DNA of 64,000 bases from the NCBI GenBank assembly GCA_002690705.1, contig NZFO01000008.1:170273-234272 (forward strand). The letters run 5' to 3'. Positions within the stretch are counted from its first letter, which is position 1. Each line of letters begins with the position of its first letter. The notes under the pieces were generated by a model. The model did no database searches and was not told where the DNA came from. It worked only from the letters and a program-made list of their open reading frames with translations. The translations under genes and the position numbers were made by a program. Origin of the DNA: Magnetovibrio sp. (lineage in GTDB: Bacteria; Pseudomonadota; Alphaproteobacteria; Rhodospirillales; Casp-alpha2). Shown here piece after piece: positions 8,585-17,474 of the stretch.

Positions 8585-9244
8585 GTGTCTGGTAAGCAAA
8601 AAACCCTGAATTCCGAGGATGGTTTGGAACCGTCTATAAAGCTTGGCATGCTTGCTGCAGTCGAACAAAGTAGCGATGTCACTCAGCGAAAACTCGCTCA
8701 AGAACTTGGTATTGCCCTGGGCCTTACAAATGCATACCTCAAACGGCTTGTGAAAAAAGGTTACATAAAGGCGTTACATGCTCCAGCCAATCGATACCTC
8801 TACTACCTAACACCAAAGGGCTTCACGGAAAAGAGTTCTCTAACTGCCGAGTATCTATCTCAATCCTTTAAATTCTTCCGTGACGCGCGTCAGCAATGTT
8901 CCGATGCCTTCACGATTTGCACTAGCAAAAATTGGCATAATATCGTGCTGTGTGGGGCAGGCGATTTAACCGATATAGCAATTCTTTCAGCACAAGAATT
9001 CAACGTTAAAATAGTTGGTGTTGTCGATCCAAATTTTACTGGCTCTTCGTTACTCGACATCCCCGCACTTAAATCATTTAAGTCGTTGATTGAATTTGAA
9101 GCGGCAATCGTAACGGACACGAGACAACCGCAGAAAACATTCAATTACGCCTCAAGGTATATGCCGAAAAAAAACATAATAGCTCTTCCATTACTCGGTC
9201 TAAACACAAATATCTCAACTCAAGCTGAGTGGTACAAAAGATGA
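8585..9244 (+). CDS. Winged-helix regulator with C-terminal Rossmann-like domain
   Basis: The 219-residue protein starts at GTG with AAAGG upstream. Residues about 15-80 form a MarR-like winged helix: a TQRKLAQELGIALGLTNAYL helix-turn-helix followed by a KKGYIKA...YYLTPKG wing. The second half (about 117-215) begins with NIVLCGAGDLTDIA (119-132), a glycine-rich turn, and continues as an alternating beta-alpha fold with VVGVVDPN-like strands. This resembles a nucleotide- or sugar-binding domain, so the protein may sense an NDP-sugar or dinucleotide. Related wHTH proteins are often encoded just before a NusG paralogue at the head of glycan operons. It overlaps the next gene by 4 bases and has two inverted repeats in its own promoter region. 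Confidence 0.75.
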   Translation: MSGKQKTLNSEDGLEPSIKLGMLAAVEQSSDVTQRKLAQELGIALGLTNAYLKRLVKKGYIKALHAPANRYLYYLTPKGFTEKSSLTAEYLSQSFKFFRDARQQCSDAFTICTSKNWHNIVLCGAGDLTDIAILSAQEFNVKIVGVVDPNFTGSSLLDIPALKSFKSLIEFEAAIVTDTRQPQKTFNYASRYMPKKNIIALPLLGLNTNISTQAEWYKR

Positions 9245-9744
9245 TCAATTGGTATGTTGTTCATACTCATGTTCGCGCGGAAGCAAAAGTTGTCTTAAAT
9301 TTAAAGCAACAAGGATTCGAGGCATTCTCGCCGCAATATCTTAAACGCCGTTCTCACGCCCGTCGAATTGATCACGTATCCGCCCCAATGTTTCCCCGTT
9401 ACATTTTTGTCGCTTTAGACCCCACGTTAAAACCATGGCGTGCCGTTCACTCCACCTTCGGCGCATGCTATTTAGTATGTTATGGGGATGTTCCAGCACC
9501 AATGCCTGAAGGAATAGTCGAGAACATTATATCTCGACAAGATGAAAATGGCTTTGTAACTCTGTCTTCCGCAGATGTGTTTAAGAAGGGCCAATCAGTA
9601 AAAATTGTTAACGGTGCATTCAGCGGGCAATTTGGGCTTTTTGATTGCGCCACAGATGATGAGCGTATCATCGTTTTATTAGATATGTTAGGTCGTCGGG
9701 TAAAAGTCCGATTAGCCATTGGCTCAGTAGCGGCAACAGCCTAA
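9241..9744 (+). CDS. NusG/RfaH-family transcription elongation factor
   Basis: The 167-residue protein has an NusG N-terminal domain (NWYVVHTHVRAEAKV at the start, FPRYIFVALD in the middle). A short KOW-type C-terminal domain (VKIVNGAFSGQFGLFD) follows. RfaH-like paralogues bind elongating RNA polymerase at a specific ops sequence and let it read through long glycan operons. The ATG at 9241 overlaps the TGA of the regulator gene (ATGA), which fixes the start better than an upstream GTG at 9229. An ops-like sequence lies 51 bases beyond its stop. Whether it acts like RfaH or like LoaP is not decided by sequence alone. Confidence 0.88.
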   Translation: MINWYVVHTHVRAEAKVVLNLKQQGFEAFSPQYLKRRSHARRIDHVSAPMFPRYIFVALDPTLKPWRAVHSTFGACYLVCYGDVPAPMPEGIVENIISRQDENGFVTLSSADVFKKGQSVKIVNGAFSGQFGLFDCATDDERIIVLLDMLGRRVKVRLAIGSVAATA

Positions 9745-9786
9745 CCGAGCTAAATCTTTGAGCCTAAAAATGTCTCGGTGTTTTCA
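9744..9786 (+). terminator. Possible hairpin/attenuator in the operon leader
   Basis: ACCGAG at 9744-9749 can pair with CTCGGT at 9774-9779, leaving a 24-base loop, and GTTTTC follows. The stem is short and the loop long, so this is a weak candidate for a conditional terminator just before the ops-like site. Confidence 0.25.
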
Positions 9787-9793
9787 CCCAGAC

Positions 9794-9805
9794 TGCGGTA
9801 GCGTG
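9794..9805 (+). promoter_or_regulatory. ops-like element (RfaH recruitment site)
   Basis: TGCGGTAGCGTG matches the 12-base enterobacterial ops consensus GGCGGTAGCGTG (recalled, not looked up) at 11 of 12 positions. It lies in the 105-base leader between the NusG/RfaH-like gene and the first gene of the long operon at 9850. In E. coli the non-template strand of ops recruits RfaH to paused polymerase. The position just behind an RfaH-like gene makes a functional site likely. Confidence 0.65.
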
Positions 9806-9849
9806 TCTTAATTCCTCACTCCCCCTCTCATGCTGGGACGTCAAAAAAA

Positions 9850-11070
9850 ATGACAGATTGTCGGATATGCGGTTCTCCAATTGCACCTTTTATGACTTTT
9901 GGTCAAATGCCGGTCGCAAACGGTTTCCTTTTGCCCGAGCAATTTGATAGCGAGTATTTTTTTGAACTTGCTCCCGCATTTTGCAGCGCGTGTAATATTT
10001 TGCAAATTATTGACCAACCTGACCCCAGTAAAATGTTTCATGAAAACTATGCATTTTTTTCCCGCACATCAAAATACATGCAGGATCACTTTGCGAAATT
10101 TGCTGCTAAAGTTTGCGGTTCCCATCTCACCGATTACGACGATCCATTTGTAGTCGAACTAGGAAGCAATGACGGGATTATGCTGCAGAATTTCGCCGAC
10201 GCAGGCATTCGACATTTGGGTATTGAGCCGTCAGAGAATGTTGCAGAGATAGCACGTGGGCATGGCGTGAACACAATAAGCGATTTTTTTGATGAAATGG
10301 TGGCGGATCGGCTTATCGCCGAACATGGCCTTGCCGATGTAGTGCTCAGCGCAAACGTCATGTGCCATATTCCCAACCTGAATTCTGTAGCCTCGGGGAT
10401 AGCTAAATTACTTAAGCCGTCAGGTGTACTGATTTTTGAAGATCCATATTTAGGGGATATTATCAAAAAAACCTCTTATGACCAGATCTATGACGAACAT
10501 GTCTTCGTATTTTCAGCAACTTCTGTAGCAAATGCGTTTGCCCCACATGGCCTGAAACTCGTCAACGTAGAGCCGCAAAAGACACACGGTGGCTCTATGA
10601 GATATACATTAGCCTTGGATACCCGGCAGCAAACCTCCACCGCCGTTACCAATTGTCTCGCTCGAGAGACCAAACTCGGTCTCAGCTCAGCGGCAACATT
10701 TGAACGTTTTCGTGAAAACTGCGAGACATCACGGCACAGACTCACACGGCTTTTAGGGAAATTTCGCGATGAGAATCGACGTGTTGTGGGCTACGGAGCA
10801 ACCTCAAAAAGTACCACAGTTATGAACTATTGTTCTATCGGCCCCGATCACATTGAATTTGTTTCTGACACAACCCCCGCAAAACAGGGCAAGTTTACAC
10901 CAGGTACCCATATTCCAGTAAAACCCTATCAGGACTTTATCTCCGACTACCCAGAATATGCCGTTCTATTTGCATGGAACCACAAGTTAGAAATCATTGC
11001 GAAAGAAGACGCCTTTCGGCAATCAGGTGGACAGTGGATAGAATTCATTCCATCAGTGTGTATCTCATGA
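9850..11070 (+). CDS. NDP-hexose C-methyltransferase family protein (TylC3/NovU-like)
   Basis: The 406-residue protein has an N-terminal zinc-binding module with CxxC pairs at residues 4/7 and 45/48. A SAM-binding Rossmann domain (VELGSNDG at 102-109) and a C-terminal domain with VGYGATSKSTT and a final SDTTPAKQGKFTPGT segment follow. This three-part layout is that of C-methyltransferases that methylate C-3 or C-5 of dTDP-4-keto-6-deoxyhexoses. The dTDP-sugar genes at 18925-21500 could supply the substrate. It is the first gene of the long plus-strand operon, directly behind the ops-like leader, and overlaps the aminotransferase gene by 4 bases. A second member of the family is encoded at 38875. 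Confidence 0.82.
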   Translation: MTDCRICGSPIAPFMTFGQMPVANGFLLPEQFDSEYFFELAPAFCSACNILQIIDQPDPSKMFHENYAFFSRTSKYMQDHFAKFAAKVCGSHLTDYDDPFVVELGSNDGIMLQNFADAGIRHLGIEPSENVAEIARGHGVNTISDFFDEMVADRLIAEHGLADVVLSANVMCHIPNLNSVASGIAKLLKPSGVLIFEDPYLGDIIKKTSYDQIYDEHVFVFSATSVANAFAPHGLKLVNVEPQKTHGGSMRYTLALDTRQQTSTAVTNCLARETKLGLSSAATFERFRENCETSRHRLTRLLGKFRDENRRVVGYGATSKSTTVMNYCSIGPDHIEFVSDTTPAKQGKFTPGTHIPVKPYQDFISDYPEYAVLFAWNHKLEIIAKEDAFRQSGGQWIEFIPSVCIS

Positions 11071-12182
11071 GCCTTTTTTGCGCTCAACCAAAAGCTCAAT
11101 ATTTATCGCATAAATCTGCCATCGACACTGCGGTGAAACGTGTTTTAGATAGCGGAACATACATTCTTGGCACCGAAGTAAAAAACTTTGAAGATGAATT
11201 TGCGGCATACTGCGACACAAAAGTGGGTGTCGGCGTAAGTAGCGGAACCGAGGCCATTCATCTAGCACTTCGTGCGGCAAATATTGGCGACGGAGACGAT
11301 GTAATCACTGTATCTCACACAGCCACGGCCACAATTTCTGCCATTGAATTAGTAGGAGCCAATCCCATTATCATCGATATTGATCCAATACATTTTACTT
11401 TGGACCCAACCAAAGTTGCTAATGCAATAACCCACCGGACCAAGGCAATCGTGCCAGTTCATCTTTACGGACAGCCCGCAGATATGGATCCAATAATGGA
11501 TATCGCACGACAGCATAAAATCCACGTCATCGAGGATTGCGCACAGGCGCACGGAGCAAAATACAAAGGTAGACGGGTGGGATCAATTGGCGATCTCGGG
11601 TGCTTTAGTTTTTACCCAACAAAAAACCTCGGGGCCATTGGTGATGGCGGAATGATAGTAGGGAACGACGTTTATTTAACTGATCGCTGTAGACGTATTC
11701 GTGAATACGGCTGGGACAAAGAGCGGCGTGCAATCGTTCCAGGTTGGAATACGCGGCTCGACGAAGTTCAGGCGGCAATCCTTAGAGCAAAATTACCTAC
11801 ACTGGACACGGATAACAAACAGCGTCGTAAAATTGCTGACACCTATGATCGAGAGTTAGGTAAGATGGATATTCAAACTCCAGCACAACGGGCAGATTGT
11901 GAACATGTTTTTCATTTGTATGTGATCAGACATCAGAACCGCGATGCTTTGATTTCTCATATGAAGAAGGCAGATATCTATGCGGGAATTCACTACCACC
12001 CGCCTGTACATCACCATCCAGCCTATAGTGATCGCCTCAAAATAGCAAAAAATATGGGCTGTACGGAGGCTGCTGCAGCTGAAATTGTCTCGTTACCGTT
12101 ATATCCGGAACTTACTAATGGGGAGGTGAAAACCATTATCGCCTCGCTTCAGGAATTTTTTTCAGAGCGCCACCATGATTAG
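11067..12182 (+). CDS. DegT/DnrJ/EryC1/StrS PLP-dependent sugar aminotransferase
   Basis: The 371-residue protein shows the PLP phosphate-contact SSGTEA at about 58-63, the aspartate-containing VIEDCAQAHGA at about 154-164, and the Schiff-base lysine K186 in SFYPTKNLGA. These enzymes put an amino group on a keto-sugar nucleotide. With the QdtA/FdtA-like ketoisomerase at 14996 and RmlA/RmlB downstream, it fits a QdtB/FdtB role making dTDP-3-amino-3,6-dideoxyhexose; this is inference. The ATG at 11067 overlaps the previous stop (ATGA), so the longer open frame starting at 10974 is not used. It overlaps the next gene by 8 bases. Confidence 0.88.
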   Translation: MSLFCAQPKAQYLSHKSAIDTAVKRVLDSGTYILGTEVKNFEDEFAAYCDTKVGVGVSSGTEAIHLALRAANIGDGDDVITVSHTATATISAIELVGANPIIIDIDPIHFTLDPTKVANAITHRTKAIVPVHLYGQPADMDPIMDIARQHKIHVIEDCAQAHGAKYKGRRVGSIGDLGCFSFYPTKNLGAIGDGGMIVGNDVYLTDRCRRIREYGWDKERRAIVPGWNTRLDEVQAAILRAKLPTLDTDNKQRRKIADTYDRELGKMDIQTPAQRADCEHVFHLYVIRHQNRDALISHMKKADIYAGIHYHPPVHHHPAYSDRLKIAKNMGCTEAAAAEIVSLPLYPELTNGEVKTIIASLQEFFSERHHD

Positions 12183-13173
12183 AAAAAACTACGGGTTCAA
12201 CGGCAAAACCATCGCAGTAACAGGTGCAAGTGGATATCTAGGTAGCGCCCTCGTGGATCGCCTTCTTGATAGCCATTGTTTTGTCCTGCGCATAACACGC
12301 GATCGCAACCGATTAAGGCCATTACCGAAAAAGATCGCTGGGGTGCAAGATCTTGAATCAGCGATCGATAACCGTGCTTTATGGGATCGTGTGTTTCGAG
12401 AATACGGAACCAACCTTGTTTTTCATTTTGCTGCACAAACCAGCGCATACTCCGCTAATAATAATTTACAGAGTGATTTTTACGCGAATGTTATGCCTGT
12501 AATCCAAATGCTTGAAAGTTGCAGGGGACTCGTACATCAACCCCTGATCATTGCAGCCGGGGCGGCTACCCAAGTCGGCATGACTCGAACTGTGCCCACT
12601 AATGAAACTGCCGTCGATAACCCGATTACAATTTATGATATTCATAAGCTTGCGGCCGAGCGATACATAAAGCATTTCACAAAACTAGGCGTAATAAAGG
12701 GCATAGTGTTGCGCCTTACAAATGTATATGGACCGGGAGTCGAAAGCTCTAGTTGTGACCGTGGCATTCTCAATAAGGTAACTAAAGCCGCAATCAAAGG
12801 TGAACCTATTTCAATTTTTGGCGCCGGAAATGAAGTTCGAGATTACATCTATATCTCAGACGCCGTCGAGGCTTTTTTCACCGCTAACCAATACGCTGAT
12901 ACTTTATCTGGTCAACAATATTTAATTGGCAGTGGAGTACCGCATTCCCTGTCCGAAGCTTTTCGAATGGTCGCAAAGCATGTGGAAAAAACATTTGGGA
13001 AGCCAGTTCCGGTAGTACACTCCTCATGGCCTCCCCACACCAATCAGATAGAATACCGGAATTTTTGTGCAGATATTAAAGCATTCAAAAACTCCACACA
13101 CTGGGCACCAGAAATTGACCTTGCAACGGGAATAGAGAAAACCATCTCGGCGTTTTCCTCACTGCCAAATTAA
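12175..13173 (+). CDS. NAD-dependent epimerase/dehydratase (extended SDR)
   Basis: The 332-residue protein has the dinucleotide-binding TGASGYLG at residues 16-23 and the catalytic YDIHK (Y154, K158) of extended SDR enzymes. NVYGPG and RDYIYISD segments are typical of sugar-nucleotide epimerases, dehydratases and 4-ketoreductases. No RmlD is recognised in the window, so this could be the 4-ketoreductase that completes a dTDP-deoxysugar. A UDP-glucose-4-epimerase-like role is as likely. It overlaps the aminotransferase gene by 8 bases. Confidence 0.8.
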   Translation: MIRKNYGFNGKTIAVTGASGYLGSALVDRLLDSHCFVLRITRDRNRLRPLPKKIAGVQDLESAIDNRALWDRVFREYGTNLVFHFAAQTSAYSANNNLQSDFYANVMPVIQMLESCRGLVHQPLIIAAGAATQVGMTRTVPTNETAVDNPITIYDIHKLAAERYIKHFTKLGVIKGIVLRLTNVYGPGVESSSCDRGILNKVTKAAIKGEPISIFGAGNEVRDYIYISDAVEAFFTANQYADTLSGQQYLIGSGVPHSLSEAFRMVAKHVEKTFGKPVPVVHSSWPPHTNQIEYRNFCADIKAFKNSTHWAPEIDLATGIEKTISAFSSLPN

Positions 13174-13187
13174 ATTGATACAGTACT

Positions 13188-14999
13188 ATGCTTGAAACAA
13201 TAAAAAATGCCCTGTCGCTTTTAGACGGCATCGCTAGACGTTGGTTAGGTGTCTTGTTTTTAATGACACTGATAGGTGCTCTGATTGAGGCCCTTGGGAT
13301 TTCATTAATTTTTCCATTGTTAAAGTTGATCACAGACCCAACCGCGATACAAACCAATCAATACTTAAATTGGGTCTACAGCACCCTGCAATTATCGTCA
13401 TCAAAAAGCTTTGTGATTCTATGCACCGTTACTTTTTTTGGCCTTTTCTTGGTAAAAACTATTTTTATGGTTGGGTTCTATTTTGCCCAGTATACTTTTG
13501 CATTTTCGGGAATCGTACGCTTGTCCAACCAGCTGTTTAGCCGATACCTTCATGCACCTTACCTCAGTCTAATTGACCAAAATTCCACTGTTCTCATTCG
13601 AAACATTCGTGAATCGACTCATGATGTGTATAGCACGTTTATCATCAGTCTGATAAATCTTGCCGTCGAATTTTTCCTTATCATTTCAGTAACGATAATC
13701 GTATTTGCTATTGAACCAAAAGCGACCCTCCTTGCCGGCGTAGTAGTTTGCGGATTGATTTTTAGCTTTTATCGGATTCTGGGGCCAGCCTTTGAGCGCT
13801 GGGGCTATGAGAGGCTTTCTTTATCCCAACGAGCTTTGCAGTCCCTACAACAGAGTTTAGGCTCCATCAAAGAAACACGGATATTAGGGCGCACTGGATA
13901 TTTCTTAAGCGCTTTTAGTCAGATACAAGATCGTGAAATGATTAATCGTCGCAACCATCAATTGGTCTCACAGTTGCCAAGGCTTTTAAATGAGACAGTC
14001 CTTCTTGGAGGCATGTGTACTGTTATTATTGTCGTTTTCCTTTCAAACACCTCAGTGAGCGATGTTATCGCATCCTTGGGGCTTTTTGCCGCCGCCGCTC
14101 TGAGACTATCTCCATCAGTAAATCGAATTACTGCAAGCCTACAAAATTTAAGAGGCAGTAAGCCCGCGGTGAAGATGACCTTTGATGAATTCCAGCGATT
14201 ATCTATTAATGTAAATTCGGAGATAAATAGACAACCGCGTGCTACAATACGAGTTAAATCTATACAGTTAGAAAATATATCCTTTTCCTATCCGGGCACC
14301 AGAGCACCCGCGATTCACGAAATAAGCACAAACATACGAGGGGGTGAATCTATAGGATTGGTCGGTCCCTCCGGAGCTGGAAAAACAACGCTTGCAGACA
14401 TTATATTGGGGCTCCTGCCTCCAACCAATGGAACTCTTTTGCTTAATGGAAAACTGCTATCTGATCTTACCGATCAATATTGCAGTGTAAGCTATGTACC
14501 ACAATCCATATATATAATCGATGACACTTTACGTAAAAATATTGCGTTTGGAATTAATGAGGAAGAGATTGATGATACAAAAGTGAATTCGGCGCTGAAA
14601 CTCGCCCATTTAACAGACTTGGTTAAGAGCTTTCCTGACGGTATTAACACAGAGCTTAAAGAACAAGGTGCTCGACTCTCCGGCGGACAACGCCAGAGGG
14701 TCGGTATTGCCAGAGCCTTATATAATGATCCAGAAGTTCTGGTTCTCGATGAGGCGTCATCTGCACTTGATAACGAAACAGAGCGTGAAATTACTAACGC
14801 TCTTAATTCTCTCAAAGGCCAAAAAACCGTCATAGTGATAGCTCATAGGCTTAGCACTGTTCGATCATGTGACAAACTACTCTACCTAAGTGCCGGTCGG
14901 TTAGTCGATGAGGGAACCTTTGAACAACTAGTGAAACGAAATGAAAAATTTCGTCGGTTGACAGAAATTTCTGACACCATAGCGAGCCTCCCCGAATGA
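13188..14999 (+). CDS. ABC transporter with fused membrane and ATPase domains, PglK-like flippase
   Basis: The 603-residue half-transporter has six predicted membrane spans in the first 320 residues, then an ATPase domain. Walker A is GPSGAGKTT (393-401), the signature is LSGGQRQR (about 498-505), Walker B is VLVLDEASS (518-526) and the H-loop is AHRLS (about 552-556). The coupling region SIKETRILGRTGYF resembles Campylobacter PglK, which flips undecaprenyl-diphosphate-linked oligosaccharide. No Wzx-like MATE protein is recognised in the window, so this is the best candidate for moving repeat units across the inner membrane. It is separated by 14 bases from the SDR and overlaps the next gene by 4. 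Confidence 0.85.
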   Translation: MLETIKNALSLLDGIARRWLGVLFLMTLIGALIEALGISLIFPLLKLITDPTAIQTNQYLNWVYSTLQLSSSKSFVILCTVTFFGLFLVKTIFMVGFYFAQYTFAFSGIVRLSNQLFSRYLHAPYLSLIDQNSTVLIRNIRESTHDVYSTFIISLINLAVEFFLIISVTIIVFAIEPKATLLAGVVVCGLIFSFYRILGPAFERWGYERLSLSQRALQSLQQSLGSIKETRILGRTGYFLSAFSQIQDREMINRRNHQLVSQLPRLLNETVLLGGMCTVIIVVFLSNTSVSDVIASLGLFAAAALRLSPSVNRITASLQNLRGSKPAVKMTFDEFQRLSINVNSEINRQPRATIRVKSIQLENISFSYPGTRAPAIHEISTNIRGGESIGLVGPSGAGKTTLADIILGLLPPTNGTLLLNGKLLSDLTDQYCSVSYVPQSIYIIDDTLRKNIAFGINEEEIDDTKVNSALKLAHLTDLVKSFPDGINTELKEQGARLSGGQRQRVGIARALYNDPEVLVLDEASSALDNETEREITNALNSLKGQKTVIVIAHRLSTVRSCDKLLYLSAGRLVDEGTFEQLVKRNEKFRRLTEISDTIASLPE

Positions 15000-15460
15000 C
15001 TCTTAAAAACTCCTCGATTGAACCTAAAACTCTTTTTCCAATTCTATCCGACGTGTCAAAAATTGAATTACCCGCTAGCCAAGATAATCGAGGTTTACTT
15101 ATATCTGCTGAAGATTCTCTGCACATACCTTTTCCGATAAAACGTTTTTTTTCCATCACAGCTGTCCCAAAAGGATTGATGCGCGGTGGTCATGCACATC
15201 GGAAACTTAACCAGCTTCTTATATGCCTTTCAGGCGCAGTTGAGGTAACATGCGACGATGGGCAGTCGAGAAAAAAAATAATGTTGTGCGGCCCAAAGAT
15301 AGCATTGCATATTCCTCCTACAATATGGGCCGAACAGAATTATGAAGATGAAAAGACCGTATTACTTGTCGTTTGTGATGCGCCGTATAACGAGGATGAT
15401 TATGTGAGAGGTTACAATACCTTTTTAAATTTTCGTGCGTCTCAATTGCCCAAAGGTTAA
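14996..15460 (+). CDS. dTDP-4-oxo-6-deoxyglucose 3,4-ketoisomerase-like cupin (QdtA/FdtA family)
   Basis: The 154-residue protein is a single cupin domain. RGGHAHRKLNQ at 63-73 carries the catalytic histidine pair of the family, and the end NEDDYVRGYNTFL matches the conserved Y-x-E-D-D-Y-x-R tail. QdtA and FdtA move the keto group of dTDP-4-keto-6-deoxyglucose from C-4 to C-3 before transamination, giving dTDP-Qui3N or dTDP-Fuc3N precursors. The two cannot be told apart here. Its ATG overlaps the ABC transporter stop by 4 bases. Confidence 0.85.
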   Translation: MTLKNSSIEPKTLFPILSDVSKIELPASQDNRGLLISAEDSLHIPFPIKRFFSITAVPKGLMRGGHAHRKLNQLLICLSGAVEVTCDDGQSRKKIMLCGPKIALHIPPTIWAEQNYEDEKTVLLVVCDAPYNEDDYVRGYNTFLNFRASQLPKG

Positions 15461-15462
15461 CG

Positions 15463-15852
15463 ATGAGTAAAAAAATAAAAGGGTTAGACCTTTGTATATC
15501 ACGCAGAAGGTTTTCTCTAAGCTGTCTGATAACATTGTTAGTATTGACAAGGGTCAAAATTGGGGTTGGTGGCCATCCTATCGATGACCTAGTTTCTGAT
15601 TTATTTTCAGATAAGGCGGCAGCGCAGATCATAGGCCGTGATTATATTCAATCAACGAGAGACCCATTCACAATTAGAAAGAAAATGGATTCATTGTTAC
15701 AGGTAATATCCGGTTATGACGCTCCAACAAAAAAAAGGACTGTTAAAAAACTTATTAAGCATGATTTTATCACCGCCAGAGTTGTTATTGTAAACGGTTG
15801 GGTTTTGTCAGAAACCGAAGTCACCCTCTGTACACTTGCCTTGACATCTTAG
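15463..15852 (+). CDS. Small twin-arginine protein paired with the GMC oxidoreductase
   Basis: The 129-residue protein has three arginines at 14-16 (SRRRFSLSCL) followed by a hydrophobic stretch, a Tat-type signal. The end carries a VNGWVLSETEVTLC motif. Small Tat-signal proteins of this shape are often encoded before GMC oxidoreductases that lack a signal, like the gamma subunit of membrane gluconate/fructose dehydrogenases. They may carry the flavoprotein across the inner membrane. The gene is 10 bases upstream of the GMC gene. Homology to the gluconate dehydrogenase gamma chain is suspected but not certain. Confidence 0.7.
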   Translation: MSKKIKGLDLCISRRRFSLSCLITLLVLTRVKIGVGGHPIDDLVSDLFSDKAAAQIIGRDYIQSTRDPFTIRKKMDSLLQVISGYDAPTKKRTVKKLIKHDFITARVVIVNGWVLSETEVTLCTLALTS

Positions 15853-15862
15853 TCTGTATTTT

Positions 15863-17473
15863 ATGATATCCGACTTCGCCCAATCCAACCCTCCATCCCA
15901 ATTTTTTGCTGATATCTGCATTATTGGTGCCGGTGCGGCAGGCATATCCATTGCACGAGAATTTATCACTCGCTCAACTAGTATAATTCTTCTAGAAAGT
16001 GGCAGTTTTGATTATGACGAACTAACACAAGACCTCTACGCCGGTTCATCAAATTACCAAGACCTCACCAATTCTCGGCTTCGATACTTCGGCGGCACCA
16101 CGAACCATTATGTTGGCGAGTCATCCCCTCTTGACGAAATTGATTTTCAGGTCCGTGATTGGGTACCACATAGTGGTTGGCCTTTCGGTAAACAAGAGCT
16201 CGAGCCGTACTACAAACGTGCCCAAAATTTAATGGACCTTGGTCCATATGCCTACGACGAAAGCGTCTGGGAAATGCTTGGGATTACTCCTCATGGTTTT
16301 GATGAAAGGAAGTTCAAAACCTATTTTGTACAATATAGTGGCCACATCAAAGAGGGATATTGGGATTGGGAGGGTCCGGTAAGGTTTGGATCTGCTTATC
16401 GCGCCGAATTAAAGGCTGCTGAAAACATTAATGTCCTACTCAACGCCAACGCAATTGACATTCGGCCGGACCAATCAAGTAATAGTATTAACAATGTGGC
16501 TATTCAATCGCTCAGCGGCAATCAAGCTACGATCCATGCTAAAGTTTTTGTCATCGCATGCGGCGGAATTGAAACACCCCGGCTAATGCTGAACTCACAA
16601 AGTGCCTCACCCGCCGGAGTTGGAAACAACCACGACCTTGTTGGCCGCTATTTTGCCAGCCATCCTTACGCAAACATTGGCAGCTTGTTAGCTAAAAATC
16701 CGCAGCAAATATCTGAATTATATTCGCGTTTTAAAAAACTTGGGCCTGCAAAAACACGGGCGGCACTCCGACTGTCAGAACAAATACAAAAAAAAGAAGA
16801 GGCGCTTAATATATCTGTTTATTTAGTAGGCGAAGACGATATGAGTTCTGGCGTCGGAGCAGCAACTGAGGTGTGGCGCCAAATTAAAGCTTGGAATTTT
16901 GACAAACCCTTTGCTACTCAAGTTTGGTCCGTTTTAACCGATCTTGACGAGGTCGGAGCCCAATTTCTCCGCGCACGCCGAGGCAAAGATGTGATTATTC
17001 CCGCAAAGCCCTTAATCGGTCTCTGGGCTATTTGCGAATGGGCGCCGTATCCGGAATCTCGTGTAAAGCTGCGCGAGGAGAGAGATGCTTTAGGCCTACA
17101 CCGCGCACATGTCGACGACCGCGTTGGCGAATTAGAGTTGCATACCTTTAAAACAGCTGCTTATGCTGTAGGAGTTGAGTTAGCTAGATTAGGCCTAGGA
17201 CGGGTTCATCTTGACCCTTGGATTACCGCGCATGACAATAGTTGGAAAGATGCTATTACAATGGGTGGGGCACATCATTACGGTACGACTCGTATGGCAG
17301 AATCCCCGCGACTCGGCGTTGTCGATAAAAACTGTAAAGTACATAATTTGAGTAATCTTTTTATTGCTAGCTCCTCAGTATTCCCAACAAACGGTTATTC
17401 CAACCCAACGGTTTCGATTGTAGCACTCTCTCTCCGGCTTGCTGATCATTTGAAAAGCAGGTTCGTCACCTGA
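15863..17473 (+). CDS. GMC-family FAD-dependent oxidoreductase
   Basis: The 536-residue protein starts with an FAD-binding IIGAGAAGISIA (20-31). A CGGIETPRLML segment lies in the middle, and the GMC C-terminal domain has GGAHHYGTTRM (proposed catalytic histidine region) and PTNGYSNPTVSI. GMC enzymes oxidise an alcohol of a sugar or similar compound. No signal peptide is visible on this protein; the Tat-signal partner at 15463 could export it, which would place oxidation of the glycan in the periplasm. GMC enzymes are uncommon in O-antigen clusters, so the substrate is open. Confidence 0.88.
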   Translation: MISDFAQSNPPSQFFADICIIGAGAAGISIAREFITRSTSIILLESGSFDYDELTQDLYAGSSNYQDLTNSRLRYFGGTTNHYVGESSPLDEIDFQVRDWVPHSGWPFGKQELEPYYKRAQNLMDLGPYAYDESVWEMLGITPHGFDERKFKTYFVQYSGHIKEGYWDWEGPVRFGSAYRAELKAAENINVLLNANAIDIRPDQSSNSINNVAIQSLSGNQATIHAKVFVIACGGIETPRLMLNSQSASPAGVGNNHDLVGRYFASHPYANIGSLLAKNPQQISELYSRFKKLGPAKTRAALRLSEQIQKKEEALNISVYLVGEDDMSSGVGAATEVWRQIKAWNFDKPFATQVWSVLTDLDEVGAQFLRARRGKDVIIPAKPLIGLWAICEWAPYPESRVKLREERDALGLHRAHVDDRVGELELHTFKTAAYAVGVELARLGLGRVHLDPWITAHDNSWKDAITMGGAHHYGTTRMAESPRLGVVDKNCKVHNLSNLFIASSSVFPTNGYSNPTVSIVALSLRLADHLKSRFVT

Positions 17474-17474
17474 A

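Noticed and set aside
10974..11066. Upstream extension of the aminotransferase
   Set aside because: The added residues read through the C-methyltransferase gene in another frame; the ATGA overlap at 11067 gives a better start.
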